Assembly (NCBI GenBank): GCA_905220665.1
Contig: CAJNAR010000164.1
Span: 558,001 to 622,000 of the forward strand
Source of the DNA: Albugo candida
Taxonomy: Eukaryota; Oomycota; Peronosporomycetes; Albuginales; Albuginaceae
Length of the DNA: 64,000 nt
Direction of reading: 5' to 3'
The notes beneath the pieces were generated by a model. The model saw nothing but the letters and a program-made list of their open reading frames with translations. It ran no database searches and was not told the DNA's origin. Position numbers and translations under genes: made by a program. Of this stretch, positions 10,020 through 20,369 are shown piece after piece; positions within the stretch are counted from its first letter, which is position 1, and the number at the start of each line of letters is the position of its first letter.

Positions 10020-11510
10020 TCAACATTGGCGCTGCCACACAGATATTTTTCCGTAGAAATCGCATGAAACAATGCTTGGTTCATACGGATGCCATCGTAC
10101 GTCACGCGTAATTCCATTCGTTGTCATGGCGAAGACATCAACCAATTGACCGGAAATGATGTCATACACATAGATTCGTCCGTCAGCCGATCCTGTGTAT
10201 ATATACTTTTGCGCAGTGGTCCATTGGGGAGAGAAATAGCACCGGATAAGCGTCTGCATGACAGAATGACCTCGGTACGTCATGACCGATTGATCTAATG
10301 GGTGCGAAACGGGAACGTTATTTCGACCGGGATAATTCTCGTAGCGATAGTCCCAATAATATGGTTTGCGGAAGGGGAGTGATTGCTTATGTACTTCGGC
10401 CGTATGCGATTGTCTCAAATCCCAAAGTTTACATGTTTGATCCTTCGAGTTGGACAAAAAATAAAATCCATCATCACGCGAGCTAAGATGCGTGAGTCCA
10501 TCAGTGTGACCAGGAAAAATCCCTTGAGGTTTTGCGTTTGCACCAGACAATAACCGACGATCCCATAACTTGATGAGTGAGTCATCCGACCCACTGACAA
10601 ATACATTCGAATGAAATTGACCATCAACAAAAGCGATTCCATTTACATCGTCCGTGTGTCCTTCAACATGACAAAGTGCTCTTTCCGACTCAATGTCATA
10701 CAAAACGATTCCATTTGTCGAAGTTCCCGCTACGAGTTGTGTTCCCGTACTGTTCAAATCAAAGCTCCATACACCAAAGCGCCCCTGATGAAATCGACGG
10801 TATCTATCCGTTTGTCTACCTAATTCTGAATTCGAATTTGCTTCATGCAGGAAAAAGATCTTTTCGGTCGAACTTTCGATGGAAATCATGCGGATTTTGC
10901 TGGTAATCGTAGAATACAGAATAAATCTATCATCCGAAGCGTATTTTGCGTCGGTCACCGTCCAACGAACTTCGCGTACCGGAAGCGAGCAATCGAGCTC
11001 CCAGTTGCTGGTTTTGTACAATGTGATGTCATCACGTTGTCCTGCAACAAGGAATTGACTTCCATCTGAGCTAAATCCACCACAATAAAGTCTGTCTGAA
11101 AGATCCCCTATCAAGCGGCACACTTTGTTGTCTTGGGAGAGCATCAACGTTTCTTGCATCTTGTACAATTGCGCTCTTGTCAATTCACCAAATTGTTCTC
11201 TTGAAGCGATGGAGTTGCATAACGTTTGCCTACATCCAATTCCCTTCCTTTTGAGAAAATCAGATCGGAAATGACTTCGGATCTGTTGTGCAATACGAGA
11301 ATTCTTAATCAGAGCCTGTTGCTGTCGCTCATTTTCCGTGCGAGCAAACATCATTGGTAAGTACGTTTCACCACGAAAGACATGGGAAATTTGAGATTGT
11401 TCCACAGGAGATAGGGTACCATACATATCTTGATCGGTTGCGTCATGTAGAGAATCGCCCGTATCTGAATCACTTAGATGATTCATGCCATTTTCTTCCA
11501 TAAGATTCAT
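10020..11510 (-). CDS. WD40 protein, DCAF11 (WDR23)/LEC14B-like
   Basis: Intronless, 496 aa; ATG at 11508-11510 on the minus strand. At least six WD40 repeats occupy residues ~150-495, with GH...WD spacing (GHTDDVNGIAF, SGSDDSLIKLWDRR, NSKDQTCKLWDLR). The block YRGHSVMQTLIRCYFSPQ followed by YIYTGSADGRIYVYD is characteristic of the LEC14B/DCAF11 subfamily. In animals this subfamily is a substrate receptor of CUL4-DDB1 ubiquitin ligases; that role is extrapolated here. The acidic, disordered N-terminus precedes the propeller. The start codon is 78 bp from that of the divergent transporter gene, implying a shared bidirectional promoter. Confidence 0.88.
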   Translation of the reverse strand: MNLMEENGMNHLSDSDTGDSLHDATDQDMYGTLSPVEQSQISHVFRGETYLPMMFARTENERQQQALIKNSRIAQQIRSHFRSDFLKRKGIGCRQTLCNSIASREQFGELTRAQLYKMQETLMLSQDNKVCRLIGDLSDRLYCGGFSSDGSQFLVAGQRDDITLYKTSNWELDCSLPVREVRWTVTDAKYASDDRFILYSTITSKIRMISIESSTEKIFFLHEANSNSELGRQTDRYRRFHQGRFGVWSFDLNSTGTQLVAGTSTNGIVLYDIESERALCHVEGHTDDVNGIAFVDGQFHSNVFVSGSDDSLIKLWDRRLLSGANAKPQGIFPGHTDGLTHLSSRDDGFYFLSNSKDQTCKLWDLRQSHTAEVHKQSLPFRKPYYWDYRYENYPGRNNVPVSHPLDQSVMTYRGHSVMQTLIRCYFSPQWTTAQKYIYTGSADGRIYVYDIISGQLVDVFAMTTNGITRDVRWHPYEPSIVSCDFYGKISVWQRQC

Positions 11511-11588
11511 GAGATTGAAGCTGTAGAAGTGATGTGCACATGACACACTATATCAGTGCATGTGACCGGAATCAATTTTACTCTTTTC

Positions 11589-13021
11589 ATGTGGGCAAAT
11601 TGTTGTGTATATATCATTTTCTTGCTACTTGGTCTCGGCTCCAATTTGCCTTGGAATGTGTTCATCACCGCGACAACATACTTTGGATACCGGTTGCAAC
11701 ATACTTCATATGAGGAAAATTTTCTGAGCTGGTTCAGCGTTATATTCAATCTGACCAGTCTCGCGACATTGGTTCTACGTACAGCCATTTTGAGACAGCA
11801 AAAGGAAAGAAAAGCTACCGATGCTGTATTTTTTGGGCTATGTGTGATAACAGGAATCATCGCGTTGCACTGCTTCCTGACAATGCAACCACAAATACAC
11901 GGTATACCATCCACTCGGAGCGAACCTAATTACTTGGTAGTTAACGTCACTTTTTTGCAGGAAAGCAATTTTTCTATATAACAAACATCTCAATTATGAT
12001 CATCTCAATTTCGACTGTCTACCTGAATGACGGAATCTTGCGCATCCTCGCTAATTTCCCGCCTCTGTATACACAAGGAATGGTGGTAGGTCAAGCTCTC
12101 GCTGGAATTGGTGTCTCGATATTCAATTTTGTTATTCTTTACGTCAATTCGAAGAAGAAAGCTCTGATGGAAAATGAAATTAGAGTCCAGAATGAGAATA
12201 CGGACGCTTTAGTGTACTTTACACTGGTTTTACTAATGCTCATTTTTTGCATTGTAGCTTTTGTATTGCTCACAAAAATGGATTTATTTCACAGATATTA
12301 TGGAAATTCGAGTGAGAAAGCCAAGTTGAAACAAGAAGAATCAAGACAAGCGGCAATCCTGGAACAGACGGATGCACACGAAAGTTTGCTGGAAAAGAAC
12401 GAACCCGAAAACGAAAAAACAGAATTTATTGAGCGTCAACTGGTGGCTTACAAGCTACGGTATCATCTGGTAACATCTGTTGTCATCTTCTTGATAACTC
12501 TAGCGATATTTCCCGGCATCACATCGTCCATTCGTTCGGTTCACAGTGATTCCAAGCGCTTCTTTCCTACGTATTTTGTACCATTGGGTTTTATTCTCTA
12601 TAATTTTGGCGACTTTTGTGGAAGGATTGTAGCTCCGTGGATGGTGATACATCCCGCGAAATACCTCATGTACATTTCTTTCGGACGATTGATCTTCTTA
12701 CCGTTGTTCATGGGTTGCAATATCCAAGATGCACAAGCGCACAAACTGACTCACGTGATATTTCCCAGTGATTTTGTGGTCATTCTATTCATCTTTTTCC
12801 TCGCGTTCACTAACGGTTGGCTATGTACATTGGCACTGATGGATTATCCAGAGCAACTGAATACTGAAAAAGAAAAAGAAGTCGGGGGAACGCTTATGTA
12901 CTTCTTTTTATCAAGCGGTCTGTGTGGTGGATCTCTTTTATCCTTCATATTGCAGGCTTTGCTCCAATCTAATGGAAATCATCAGAAATTTACGAGCTTA
13001 GGCTACTCCGTTGTTGGGTGA
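11589..13021 (+). CDS. Equilibrative nucleoside transporter (SLC29/ENT family)
   Basis: Two exons, 11589-11901 and 11961-13021 (59-nt intron, phase 1), give 457 aa. Hydropathy shows about ten or eleven membrane segments. The N-terminal helix GLGSNLPWNVFITA is the hallmark ENT start (G-x-x-x-x-L-P-W-N). Further landmarks are the VGQALAGIG-like helix and the long charged cytoplasmic loop (residues ~195-250) between TM6 and TM7. The C-terminal half has NFGDFCGRIVAPW, with the conserved Asp/Arg pair. Expected role: facilitated or proton-linked nucleoside/nucleobase transport across the plasma or an internal membrane. The stop is 44 bp from that of the convergent FBPase gene. Confidence 0.92.
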
Positions 13022-13065
13022 GAGTAAATTCAATGCACGTATTACCGAGTGAGAAAGCGAGCCAG

Positions 13066-14356
13066 CTACTGCGAATATGTTTTGTAAAGTTCAATGACAC
13101 GCTCGACGTCACGTTTACATCCGAGAAATATCGGAGCACGTTCATGTATATGGCGCTACGTGATACATCCTGCTTAGCGCTACTGGAGGTACCTGTGGCA
13201 AAATTACCGGGATAATGTCAAGTACGCGTTGCGTTCCTGTGCTCGAGATTCCTCCGGCATGTTCCATGATGAAAGACATCGGATTGGCTTCGTACAAAAG
13301 ACGAAGCTTCCCGTTTTTTGACTTAAAAGTAAAGCATGTCAAGCCCATCATACGTGTCCCGCGATGAACAGAGAGCTGACCTTGGCATCTCCCGGATAAC
13401 AAAATATGCCTCCATAGAGAAGTGTTCGGTGGACATCAGACACCATGCTGCCTACATAACGCGCAGAATACCTGCATCGATCCGATCGTGAAAATCGATA
13501 CAGCACTAGTTGTTCTCTATCACGTACGCTTCCGTTCCATCTGCCTTACATTCGTCGACAAATGCGCGGGTTGCTTTATCCCACAGAGCATAATTTCCCT
13601 CGTTACAAGAGTAAATCTGTTCTTGCAATTATTCGTTCAGCAACAACACCGAATTTTTCAGCATGGAGACTTACTCTTTTGGGATTTTCGGGTATCCGGA
13701 TATCGCGATGTGATAATACAAATGCCCCAATTTGTGGATCCAGTGTGAATCCGTGTACACCATTGCCATATGTCAGGACCAGCTGTGTCGAGCTACCGTA
13801 CATACAATATCCAGCGGCAACCAATTTGTTACCTGGCTGTAATATATCATTTATGCTTGAATTGGAAAAGGAGACGTCAGATCGGAATGTCACGTAATAA
13901 TCGACAGCAACCTTACCTTCCTGGTCCTTCTTCCTGTTTTTCGTAAATTGCAAATATCGTCCCAGTCGAAACATTGCAATCTATGTTGGACGATCCATCG
14001 AGAGGATCGAATGCGATGCAGTACTTGACACCACTTCCAGCGGCATTTGTTACCAATATTGGCTCTTCCTCTTCTTCAGATACCATCACATCAATTTTGG
14101 TGGAAAACTTGAGAGAATTGACAAAGATGTCGTTCGCCAAGACATCTAGCTTTTTTACAGCGTCTCCAGTTGAATTTTGACTTCCATCCAGGCCATATAG
14201 CCCTGTCAGTCCGGCACGTCGGACTGCGCTTGCAATCACTTTACACGCTAACTCGATTGAAGAGAAAAGAATAGCAAGATCTGATTTGGATTGTAGTTCT
14301 CTTTCGGCCAGAATGAATCGTGACAATGCAATCGGATTTGAGGAAGCAGAGGTCAT
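13066..14356 (-). CDS. FBP1: Fructose-1,6-bisphosphatase, cytosolic type
   Basis: Six exons on the minus strand (14356-13917, 13855-13675, 13616-13528, 13471-13381, 13321-13208, 13155-13066) give 334 aa, the usual length. It hydrolyses fructose-1,6-bisphosphate to fructose-6-phosphate in gluconeogenesis. The metal-binding motif [11 protein letters not shown], the [18 protein letters not shown] block, the EGNYALWD region, and [17 protein letters not shown] with the downstream GKLRLLYE active-site Lys are all present. It ends in [16 protein letters not shown]. No transit peptide or plastid-type regulatory Cys loop is visible. All five introns are 52-61 nt. The junction [11 protein letters not shown] lacks the usual extra Gly-Lys, a small local deviation. 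The name is by homology. Confidence 0.95.
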
Positions 14357-15823
14357 TTTAAGATATAAGCTTTCTCTGTCTTTCCAGCGTTACGTTCAAT
14401 GATGACGAGACGTTGTCATCAAAGCAGCTTTATGTGGTCGACATTATATATTGTGGATGAGCACATCATTGTGTATGCTGAAATATAGTGATTTATTCAG
14501 ATTCAACGCACACCTTGTGTCTGCAAGCGGAGTCTTATTAATTCTTCTGTAAGCAACGGCATACATGAATCGAAAATAATCAAACATATTATATTAATTT
14601 GGCTAGAATCATATTTGTAACATAAATGCTCTCTTGCTAATTGCGGTAGATTAAATATCAAGATGATGTTTGAAAGCGCACCGAGATTATAAAGAGCTCA
14701 ATAACAAAAGCTGTGATCGAAAGAACTCTCATCAGGATGAAAGAGCATTGAGGGCGACAATGGGATAAGAGCACAGGTGGGGTACCAGCGATACAGAACC
14801 TTTTGGTGGTCAGGTTGCCTAAACTCTCCGACACAACTTCCAACATGGATACTTGATCTGGTATGAGTAATGATGTGAGTTTTGTGACATAAGAGCCCTG
14901 AATCTGACCCTTGACAATCAAACATGACACTGTATATGTACATTATGCCAATGTGTATGTAAAATAAACAAATTGCCACATTTTTTGTGGAAATTCAGCC
15001 TAATCTAGCTGAGTTATAAGTGAGTCCCTGAAAATAGAATATATATGACAATATGTATCATGTGACGAATCTGTCTTTACCGTCAGATATAGCTCCTCAG
15101 CTGTGAAGAACATATTACGGGGAATAAAAGCAAATTGCGAAGCTCTCGATCCCATTAGGCCCCAACAATATCTAGCAAACTCGTGTCGAGTGTTGCAACT
15201 TTCTTGCTTCAACACACTTTGCAGTCTCTCGAAAGCGATCAGGCTCGAGGCATGAAGTTACGGATGTAGTACTAAAATTGAGGCCTGAAAATATAGACTC
15301 TTTTCAACTAGAATCATCAACTAAAAAATAGGAATCTCTCAGCCATTGTTTTGATAATGAAAAAACTATACTCGGAGCTACATTGAGCAAACTACAAGAA
15401 GAATGCTGTCCTGCTCTACCTGAGCCCAACTTGCACTGGGGCATACAAAGACAACGTTGTAATAATTAAGTAATACTTTGAATCTTGATGCTAATCACAT
15501 CCCAAATCAGCACAATAAAACCTTCGCCAACTGCACAATGGGAAGCAGATCTATATCTAGTACGCAAAAATGATGTCTGGTTGAATAGCAACTTCAAAGT
15601 GGAGTATCGCAAGCTTGAATACTGATAAAAGAATGAGTGATAATTGGGTATCAAACTGCTTTTTAGTTTCCCGAGTCGAGTCTTGCGGCCACCTTTGATA
15701 GCATATAACATCACAGGAGATATTATCCAGCTGGCTCGTCCGCAAAAATTCCTACTTATTGTATCCCACACACGAGCTGAAGTTGCAACGGAATGGGCAA
15801 AACCATTCCTTACATCATATGTA
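14357..15823. other. Largest gene-poor intergenic region outside 3411-4992
   Basis: About 1.5 kb upstream of FBPase and downstream of the RCC1 gene. Minus-strand frames at 14658-14930 and 15000-15215 show no recognisable domain, and their composition is ambiguous. No RNA gene, simple repeat or transposon end was recognised. It must contain the FBPase promoter. Confidence 0.45.
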
Positions 15824-18069
15824 TTAACTCAGCATTCTAGTAGCTGCATTCAAAGGAGCGATACTGGAAGACGTGTAGCCTTGATCCAACGATAATATAG
15901 AATCGAAAAATCTATCTAGGTCAATATTAAGAATCTCGTCAATGTCACGCACGTCCTTGTCATCAATTTCTTGCAAAATCCTTACAATCGGGATGACAAG
16001 TCGTACGGTGGCTACGAATGTAATTGAATCCATTAACTATCGGGAGGACGTGTATGGCATTGTTGCTATGAGAGTGAATTCACGACCGCAAGCAACTGCC
16101 ATGATGAAATGAGCTCTTATCATCAAGAGGTCAATATGAAATGTCTTACTTGATGACACTGGCCCAACGAGATTATCAAGTCCTTCCACCCTTCCAGGCA
16201 CAGCACAAAATGTTTCTTCAAGATCATGAAGCTCTTTCATTCGTCCCAAGCATCCACCGGTATTACTTCCCCATGTGAACACTTCACCATCCAGAGATAA
16301 CGCGGCATTGTGGAATGCTCCAGCGCAGATTTTTTTCACAAATACATGGGACGCTACAAGATCTTCTACCCTTGTCGGAACTGAACAATACTGCATTGCA
16401 CCTTGTGCCAGCTAGTGCACAATTTGAGAGATTGCTCATGCATTTTCCGTTTATATTGCTACCTGACCAAAACGACCCGTTCCCCATGTGTAAACATGAC
16501 CACCTTGCCGTAATGGAGGAATAAACGTTAATGCGACAGTGTGCCAGACCGCACAAGAAATCTCGACAACGATATCATTATTCAGTCCTTCAACAAGTTT
16601 GGCTTTCGCATGCGATAAGTTGTCGCCATGGCCTAATCGGCTTGTAACGAATCATAATGCGGACTTTCCTTGCTGTGAAATTCCTACCCTCCATCGCCGC
16701 TACCCCACGTGTAGATCTGACCTTCCATGCTCACTATACCAGCATGCATTGCCCCGCAGGATACCTAGAAGGATACCGAGCTCATTTGCCGAGTGTGCTC
16801 AACTCAATAAACTTGAATACCTGCTTGACTCGGGCTTTGTTCATGTCAAAAAGAAGTGGATCAGGGAAAACTCCAATTGCAAACAATGTACCCGCATCTG
16901 ATGCTGCGTATGCATAAGTGGTGGCAACAGCTACAGCTGTTATGGTGCATTCTGATGATATATTCTCTGTCCATAGCTGGGGTTCGTGACAATATAGGCT
17001 GCCTGCGCGATCAACTCTTTTTTCTGTCTGATTCGTGAGCATTGACGGCTGAACAAGCTGGCCTCGCCTGTTATCTCCCCACGTGTATATATCGCCTCCT
17101 TTGGTTGTAGCAAAGCACTGAAGACTTCCTACCGCGATGTAATTTACACCCTCCCCGCACAAACGTGGAACTCTCGTCGGACTTTTAATGAACTCCTCGG
17201 AGTCGTCAACATCAAAGTCGTGGCTACTCAGCTAACGTTCTGGTAATCATTCTAACTCTCCAGAGCCCTGTTCATACAAGCCACTTACTTTCTTTTCATG
17301 ATTATTGACTTGTGTGCTTGTATCCAAGTCGGAAAGCTCGTTGCAGGTTGGAGCTATCTTTGCAGGCAAACCACAGGGTCCCTTGCGCCTCCCCCAAACA
17401 TATACGTCACCATTTCTGCTGATTGCAAACGCAAGATCGGAATCATAACCCTGTGAATGCAGCATCAAGTATTGTTGTCCGCTTCATATTTCCACTTACT
17501 GCATGTACACTTTTGATGTATTTATCTCGGAGACTTTTTACAAGTGTCGGAGTTCCACAAGATTCTAGATTTCTATGCCCCAGTTGTCCTGAGTGTCCCA
17601 AACCGAAGCTCCATACACCACCTAAGCTATCTAAGTATTGTTGTCGCTCTACATCCTTCTCTCGATGGTAAATAATGGCTATCGAACGTACAAAGTGTGA
17701 GTTCTGTTGCTCGGATGCATTCGAGAGTATGCACCTTTATTTTTCTGCTCATTCAAAGAATCAAAAAGACCTAAAGCCTATTACGTGTATGATCGGTGTC
17801 TGATCGCAACTAAAAATGATTTGCAAAGATCGGTAGCTCACTATTGTGTCCCTGCTTCCTGCGATTGATAAGCCTCTTGTAAGACACGAGGCTTGCAGCG
17901 TCTTCGTTTTCAGAATATGAACGCATCTGAGATCAATTTGCTCCCATTCTCCGAGACTCAGTGTATCTTCAGGCTCATCAGGTGGAGAGAAAAGGATACG
18001 ACGAAAATTGTTTGCAACCTGTCCTGTGGGTGCCTGCACTGGGGCCACATTACGTCGAAGCAAAAGCAT
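15824..18069 (-). CDS. RCC1-repeat protein
   Basis: Minus-strand exons 18069-17842, 17703-17500, 17450-17289, 17231-16821, 16764-16688, 16640-16463, 16411-16150, 16095-16050 and 15980-15824 join in phase (about 574 aa). RCC1-type beta-propeller blades are evident from repeated W(G/S)xGxxGQL signatures: GGVWSFGLGHSGQLGHR, DVYVWG, DIYTWGDNRRGQLVQ, QIYTWGSGDGG|RLGHGD, HVYTWGTGRFGQ|L, EVFTWGSNTGG. Such proteins act as exchange factors for small GTPases or as binding scaffolds; no specific orthology is claimed. Two junctions are uncertain. Intron 1 is 138 nt in this model, and another donor is possible. The last intron may not be used, in which case the protein stops at 16037 (526 aa). The acidic last exon (EIDDKDVRDIDEIL) looks coding. 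Confidence 0.8.
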
Positions 18070-18653
18070 TTCTGCAGAATTTAAGAATGTGAATGCAACG
18101 AAAGGTCGTAAATGCTATGACTCGAATGAAGACTTTATTATTTTTATTCAACACTTAGATAACCAGGATAAAGAGCTCATCCATCAAGTGATTAATGTAT
18201 GCACGGAGCACGGTCACTTACTATTACTATTCTGCGAGCTTCGACGACGTACACTGACATGGAAAGCTCAATGCAATTATACATTCCGATATTTCAAATT
18301 AGCTGCATACTATTCATTTCGCTCTGGTCAAAATGGTCAGCCATAGTGCACTGACTTGAAGCTGCATGGAAATTGCTCTGCAAGTGTATCACTGTCCTCT
18401 TCTCTCTCTTTTCTTTCGCATCATACTTTTACTTTTCTCGCCAAATGCGTCCGAAAAGCGCAAGCGCAGGCACAGTTTGAGGTAAACAGACACCCTTCGC
18501 ACACATTGACCTAAAGGTCTATCTCACGCGTGAATTTGTCGATGCTGAGGCTAATCATTCCAATGGTGAGCAAAATCCGTCCGTCAATTACATGAAACAT
18601 CACGCATGCATGTCGGGGTTTTCAACCAATAATACTCGACTCAGCGTTAGAGA
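18070..18653. other. Divergent intergenic region between RCC1 and telobox-Myb genes
   Basis: About 580 bp with no protein-like frame. It should hold both promoters. A TTTTCTCGCCAAA stretch near 18433-18445 differs by one base from the E2F consensus, which is weak evidence on its own. Confidence 0.4.
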
Positions 18654-20352
18654 ATGCGTGACGCACTCGAAGCTGTCGCCGATTATCTTGGACGATACGG
18701 CGCCTTAGATGAGCACAACAGTTTGTCAAGATTGTCGTCTGCTGTTGAGTCTCTAACATTTGTTGAGAAAAAATAGGCATTCTTCAGATAATGAAAGATA
18801 TGGGCTGGGAGCTTACAGACGAATCGAAAATTCGATATCGAGCATTGTTTGCAGTGATGCGACAAGAAATCCGCGAAGATAAAATCGACTATGAGTTTCT
18901 ATTTGAGCGCATATCGCAAATTGTAAGCGATCAACGTCCAAACATGCTACACGCATGTTATTCACAGACAATAATTGCCAGGCTGCGAAAATACCCATAA
19001 CAGTTGGGAAGCATTTCTATACCTCGGAGCTTATGTTTCATGTATTTCCTGGAATTTGAATTATACATGACTCATTGACCCGATTATTGGATGCTAGATC
19101 ACGGTGGAACGTCTGGCGTTGGCGCTGCACGATCACGACGAAGAATTATTCAACACGGAACGAGAAGTTCTTCGTCTCGGAGAAGGCGCCTACGAACTCT
19201 GTGAGCTGATTCAAAAGCACATATTTCCGTAATTCTTATCGCTGGCCTTGTTTTTGTTGACGAAAGAGGTGGCTAACATTCTAATGTACTCGAATAGAGC
19301 GAATGAACCTTCCAAATTGAAGCAATTTTTGGACAGCTTCCAAGCGATATTTGAGCGTGAAAATCCAAAGGTTGTATTTTGAAGGACAGCACACAAAAGT
19401 CCTAACAAATATCGTGACTAGGAGAGCTGGCTCCTCTTCTGGGAGAAACATCGGCTATCTGATGCTGCTTTCCGGCGAGACATTATTAGAGCTTTATTTG
19501 TGTTGGAACAGGTTACAATCGGAGAACCCTACATTGAACGTACCTTGAAAAAGAAGCCGGATACTAAGCGGTATGTGACATGCAACGGAAAGGCTTTCAA
19601 CGATAATCGACATCACTGATGAGCCTCTTCGACTGTCAGTATGATCATTCCCAGAAAAGCGCTAGAAGATTACTTCACTGGAAACAGAGCTATATGGCAA
19701 GAGCTTTCTCGCATCACTTCTATTTGTCCACAAACAGATGTACGAATCACTTGTTCCTTGTTCGTTTTGCTGAATTTAACTGTATACTTATTGCGATTTG
19801 GAAGGACGAAGAACATGGTGACAGAATCTGGTCCTCTTCCGTGCCATTTGCATCTCTTGGTACGCATCTCGAATACGCATCGATTCACTGAACTTACACA
19901 AGGGCTAAAGCGGAAACAGACTCAAAATCAGTAGACTCTGATGCACAGGATCGACCAGCCTCTCCCGCTGATTTAAATGAAGGATCCGACACATTCAGCA
20001 GCTCGGTGAAAACAGAGCAACCATCCATGGTAAGCTGGCCAGCGACAGCGTTCATACTCTCACTACAAGTGCTCTGATGTAGTCTCCCATCCAAGATACT
20101 CGTATTTCACAACGTAGTCCTCGGGGTGGAATCTCCGCACGACGAGAGCGGGCTGGACGAAAACGCTGGACACCAGACGAAGTGGAAGCTCTATTAAAAG
20201 GTCTTCGCATGTTTGGGAATCGAGTATCAGACGTTTGGGTCTCAATCAAGCGAGAATTTAGCGATGTCTTGAAGGATCGAAGCAATGTGGACTTGAAAGA
20301 CAAGTATCGGAATTTATTAAGAAGCCGGCGGATTCCATCGATTTCTAGCTAA
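18654..20352 (+). CDS. TRF-like telobox Myb protein
   Basis: Ten exons join in phase into 389 aa: 18654-18720, 18777-18922, 18982-19041, 19098-19228, 19298-19370, 19422-19570, 19640-19739, 19805-19859, 19911-20029, 20083-20352. The C-terminal residues ~327-381 form one Myb/SANT domain (RKRWTPDEVEALLKGLRMFG) ending in VDLKDKYRNLLRS, the VDLKDKxRN telobox that in TRF1/TRF2/Taz1-type proteins reads double-stranded telomeric DNA. The N-terminal ~220 residues are helical (for example SWLLFWEKHRLSDAAFRRDI), as in the TRFH dimerisation region, though homology there is not visible by eye. A Ser/acidic linker separates the two. Nuclear telomere binding is the expected role; a general Myb regulator is the alternative. 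The stop is only 17 bp from that of the convergent GH5 gene. Exon 1 and the two short exons near 19800-19910 are the least certain. Confidence 0.8.
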
Positions 20353-20369
20353 TTCTCCAACAAAAGCCT

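Noticed and set aside
14658..15215. Minus-strand frames that might encode small secreted or membrane proteins
   Set aside because: No ordered domain, no signal peptide at a plausible start, and frames do not splice together sensibly.
18433..18445. E2F-like site in the telobox-Myb promoter
   Set aside because: One mismatch to consensus and a single copy; expected by chance.
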